Below, in pieces: positions 31,172 through 33,929 of a stretch of 33,929 nucleotides of DNA. The position numbers and the translations under genes were made by a program. A model generated the notes under the pieces. That model had not been told where the DNA came from, did not search any database, and saw nothing but the letters and a program-made list of their open reading frames with translations. Location of the stretch: assembly GCA_903961095.1 (NCBI GenBank), contig CAJCDH010000028.1, forward strand, positions 1 through 33,929, written 5' to 3'. This DNA comes from an uncultured Burkholderiales bacterium (lineage in GTDB: Bacteria; Pseudomonadota; Gammaproteobacteria; Burkholderiales; Burkholderiaceae_C). Numbering within the stretch: the stretch's first letter is position 1; each line of letters opens with the position of its first letter.

Positions 31172-32443
31172 ATGGCAGTTTGGGCATTGGGGTTAAACCA
31201 CACAACAGCTCCGCTCGATTTGCGCGGGCGGTTTGCGTTCGCCGCTGACCAATTGCCCCCCACTTTGCACCAACTCAGGGGCAAGCTTGCTTCAAACAAC
31301 TCGCGCAAACCCGAGGCCGCCATTCTCTCAACCTGCAACCGCACAGAAATTTATTGTGCCGCAGATCAGCCCATCATAGAAGGCACTTTAAATTGGCTGG
31401 CACATACTGGCGGGGTTTCAGCTCACGAACTGCGCTCGCATACGTATTTGCTTGAAGAGGGTCATGTGGCTCGCCATGCCTTCAGAGTCGCCAGCGGCCT
31501 CGACTCCATGGTCTTGGGTGAAGCCCAAATTTTGGGTCAATTGAAAGAGGCAGTCAGAGCAGCCGAGGATGCCGGCGCGTTAGGCAGCACCTTGAATCAA
31601 CTTTTCCAAAGAAGTTTTGCGGTCGCCAAAGAAGTCCGCTCGACCACCGAAATTGGCGCGCATTCAATTAGCATGTCTGCTGCGGCTGTGCGCTTGGCTG
31701 GTCAACTTTTTGAAGATCTCACCAAAATCAAAGTCTTGTTTGTGGGGGCAGGTGAAATGGTTGAACTGGTGGTCACGCACTTTGCCGCCAAAAATCCGCG
31801 CAGCATGGCCATCGCCAATCGCAGCATGGATCGCGGCGAAAAACTAGCCGCTCAGTTTGGCGCTGAGGTGATGCGATTGTCCGAATTGCCCGATCGCTTG
31901 CATGAATTTGATGCTGTCATCAGTTGCACCGCCAGCACCCTGCCCCTCATTGGCTTGGGTGCCGTCGAACGCGCACTCAAGAAAAGACGCAACCGCCCTA
32001 TGTTCATGGTGGATTTGGCCGTGCCGCGCGACATTGAACCTGAAGTGAAATCTTTGGAAGATGTGTATCTCTACACCGTCGACGATTTGGCCAGCGTCAT
32101 TCAAACCGGCCAAGCGCATCGGCAAGCGGCCGTTGCAGAAGCCGAAGTCATCATTGACGCAGGGGTGCAAAGTTTCATGCACTGGATGGTTCAGCGTGGT
32201 AGTGTGCCCCTCATTCAACAATTGAACGCCCAGGCCGATGAGTGGCGTGAAGCTGAAATAGCGCGTGCCCGAAAGATGCTGGCAAAAGGTGATGATCCAG
32301 AAAAAGTCATGGAGGCCCTAGCACGCGGCTTAACCCAGAAGATGCTACACGGCGCCATGGCAGAGTTGCGAGAAGCTGACCCCGAACACGTGGCACAAGC
32401 CACACATGCCGTTCAACGGATCTTTTTGCGCAAAGAGCGCTAG
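31172..32443 (+). CDS. hemA: Glutamyl-tRNA reductase
   Basis: [61 protein letters not shown]. Confidence 0.97.
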   Translation: MAVWALGLNHTTAPLDLRGRFAFAADQLPPTLHQLRGKLASNNSRKPEAAILSTCNRTEIYCAADQPIIEGTLNWLAHTGGVSAHELRSHTYLLEEGHVARHAFRVASGLDSMVLGEAQILGQLKEAVRAAEDAGALGSTLNQLFQRSFAVAKEVRSTTEIGAHSISMSAAAVRLAGQLFEDLTKIKVLFVGAGEMVELVVTHFAAKNPRSMAIANRSMDRGEKLAAQFGAEVMRLSELPDRLHEFDAVISCTASTLPLIGLGAVERALKKRRNRPMFMVDLAVPRDIEPEVKSLEDVYLYTVDDLASVIQTGQAHRQAAVAEAEVIIDAGVQSFMHWMVQRGSVPLIQQLNAQADEWREAEIARARKMLAKGDDPEKVMEALARGLTQKMLHGAMAELREADPEHVAQATHAVQRIFLRKER

Positions 32444-32466
32444 CGACCTTCGCCCTAGCCTGCGCT

Positions 32467-32487
32467 GCATTGAAATAGATTCAATGC
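32467..32487. other. Intergenic hairpin between hemA and prfA
   Basis: Perfect 8-bp stem GCATTGAA/TTCAATGC with ATAGA loop; a T-rich tract (TTTTTT) follows about 8 nt later. Confidence 0.6.
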
Positions 32488-32512
32488 CTATTCAATTTTT
32501 TCCCCACAATTC

Positions 32513-33613
32513 ATGAAACCTTTTTTACGTCATCAGCTTGAGCGTTATGCACAACGTTTAGACGAACTTGACTTTTTGCTGTCGCGCGAAGACATCATGG
32601 CTGACATGAGTCAGTTCTTGAAACTGTCTCGGGAACATGCAGAAGTCAGTGCATTGGCCAAACGATATGCACGCTACCAAGAACGCAGCAGCGATTTAAC
32701 GGCTGCCAATGCCATGCTTGAAACAAGTGCGGATGATCCTGAGATGAAAGCCATGGCCGCTGAAGAAATTCAAAGTGCCTCACAAGAGATGAGCGAATTG
32801 GAAGTTGAGTTGCAGCGCATGTTGTTGCCCAAGGATCCTGAAGACGCACGCCCTGCTTTTTTAGAAATTCGTGCAGGCACTGGAGGCGATGAGTCGGCAC
32901 TTTTTGCAGCCGACTTGCTTCGCATGTACACCAAGTTTTGTGAGCGCAAAGGCTGGCGGGCTGAAATCATGTCAGAGTCTGCCAGTGAGTTGGGGGGCTA
33001 CAAAGAAGTGGTCATTCGCATCGACGGCGACAACGTGTTTGGCACCATGCGCTTTGAATCTGGTGGCCACCGAGTACAACGCGTGCCCGCCACTGAGACA
33101 CAAGGCCGAATTCACACCAGTGCGTGCACGGTGGCTGTATTGGCTGAGCCCGATGAAGCCCAAGCCGTGACGATAAATCCGGCCGACTTGCGCATTGATA
33201 CCTACCGCGCCAGCGGTGCTGGTGGTCAACACATTAACAAAACAGATTCTGCAGTGCGCATCACTCACATTCCCACCGGCATTGTGGCGGAGTGTCAAGA
33301 CGATCGCAGCCAGCACCGCAACAAGGCCAAAGCGATGCAGGTTTTATCGGCCCGAATTCAGGAAAAAGAGCGCAGTGAACGAGCAGCCAAAGACGCGGCT
33401 TTGCGCAAAGGCTTGATTGGCAGTGGCGACCGGTCTGACCGCATTCGAACCTACAACTTTCCGCAAGGACGGCTGACCGACCATCGCATCAACCTTACCT
33501 TGTACAAGCTGAGTTTCATCATGGAAGGCGACTTGGAAGAAGTGACGCAAGCCCTGCAACATGCAAGGCAAGCTGAGCAATTGGCTGAACTCGAGTCGAG
33601 CTTACTCGCATGA
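32513..33613 (+). CDS. prfA: Peptide chain release factor 1
   Basis: [22 protein letters not shown] and the GGQ motif [25 protein letters not shown]. Confidence 0.97.
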   Translation: MKPFLRHQLERYAQRLDELDFLLSREDIMADMSQFLKLSREHAEVSALAKRYARYQERSSDLTAANAMLETSADDPEMKAMAAEEIQSASQEMSELEVELQRMLLPKDPEDARPAFLEIRAGTGGDESALFAADLLRMYTKFCERKGWRAEIMSESASELGGYKEVVIRIDGDNVFGTMRFESGGHRVQRVPATETQGRIHTSACTVAVLAEPDEAQAVTINPADLRIDTYRASGAGGQHINKTDSAVRITHIPTGIVAECQDDRSQHRNKAKAMQVLSARIQEKERSERAAKDAALRKGLIGSGDRSDRIRTYNFPQGRLTDHRINLTLYKLSFIMEGDLEEVTQALQHARQAEQLAELESSLLA

Positions 33614-33929
33614 ACATTGCGCAGTGCTGCATGCGCGGCCATGTTTTAGGGCTACCTAGACTGGAATCGCAAATTTTATTGTTGCATGCCATAGGCCGGC
33701 CACTGCATGATCGCGCTTGGTTATTGGCTCACGATTCAGATCAAGTGCTGCCTGAACAGTTCTCAGCGTTTGAAGCCTTGGTGCAACGCAGGCTGCAGCT
33801 CGAGCCCGTTGCCTACATCGTGGGTCAAAAAGAATTCTTTGGGCTTACGCTGCAAATTGACAAGCGCGCTCTAGACCCCCGAGACGATACCGAGGTCTTG
33901 GTTGAATGGGCTTTAGATTGCAGTGCAGC
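33610..33929 (+). CDS. prmC: Release factor glutamine N5-methyltransferase, N-terminal part (truncated by window end)
   Basis: ATG at 33610 overlaps the prfA stop (ATGA). [44 protein letters not shown]...[37 protein letters not shown]. Confidence 0.93.
   Translation, partial: MNIAQCCMRGHVLGLPRLESQILLLHAIGRPLHDRAWLLAHDSDQVLPEQFSAFEALVQRRLQLEPVAYIVGQKEFFGLTLQIDKRALDPRDDTEVLVEWALDCSA

Noticed and set aside
1-33929. CRISPR arrays, transposons, prophage, toxin-antitoxin or defence genes, tRNA/rRNA
   Set aside because: Looked for and not found: genes are housekeeping types with short gaps, no regularly spaced repeats and no transposase or integrase motifs. Covariance-model RNA search was not possible.

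Overview
This looks like ordinary core chromosome from a betaproteobacterium, probably Burkholderiales/Comamonadaceae-like judging by gene content and order (inference). I found no mobile elements, CRISPR arrays, rRNA or tRNA genes. In order: gpsA (partial), secB, grxC, rhodanese | gpmA, S41 peptidase, MoeB/ThiF-like, SulP transporter | a minus-strand run of nudB, EEP hydrolase, PLD/cardiolipin synthase, folE, BLUF photoreceptor and DUF429 | class I methyltransferase | a ubiquinone and aspS block (DUF971, ubiE, Tim44-like, ubiJ, ubiB, SSS symporter, FmdB zinc ribbon, DUF502, aspS) | a large FAD/Fe-S oxidoreductase | a complete ugpBAEC-ugpQ operon | hemA, prfA, prmC (partial). The most interesting items are: (1) a tightly packed folE-BLUF-DUF429 operon that links a blue-light flavin sensor to pterin synthesis; (2) three 7-mers at exact 11-bp spacing upstream of ugpB that look like a Pho box; (3) a perfect 12-bp UUCG-loop hairpin between ugpB and ugpA; (4) a TATAAT placed so that hemA mRNA would be leaderless; (5) several intergenic hairpins that may tune expression within operons.
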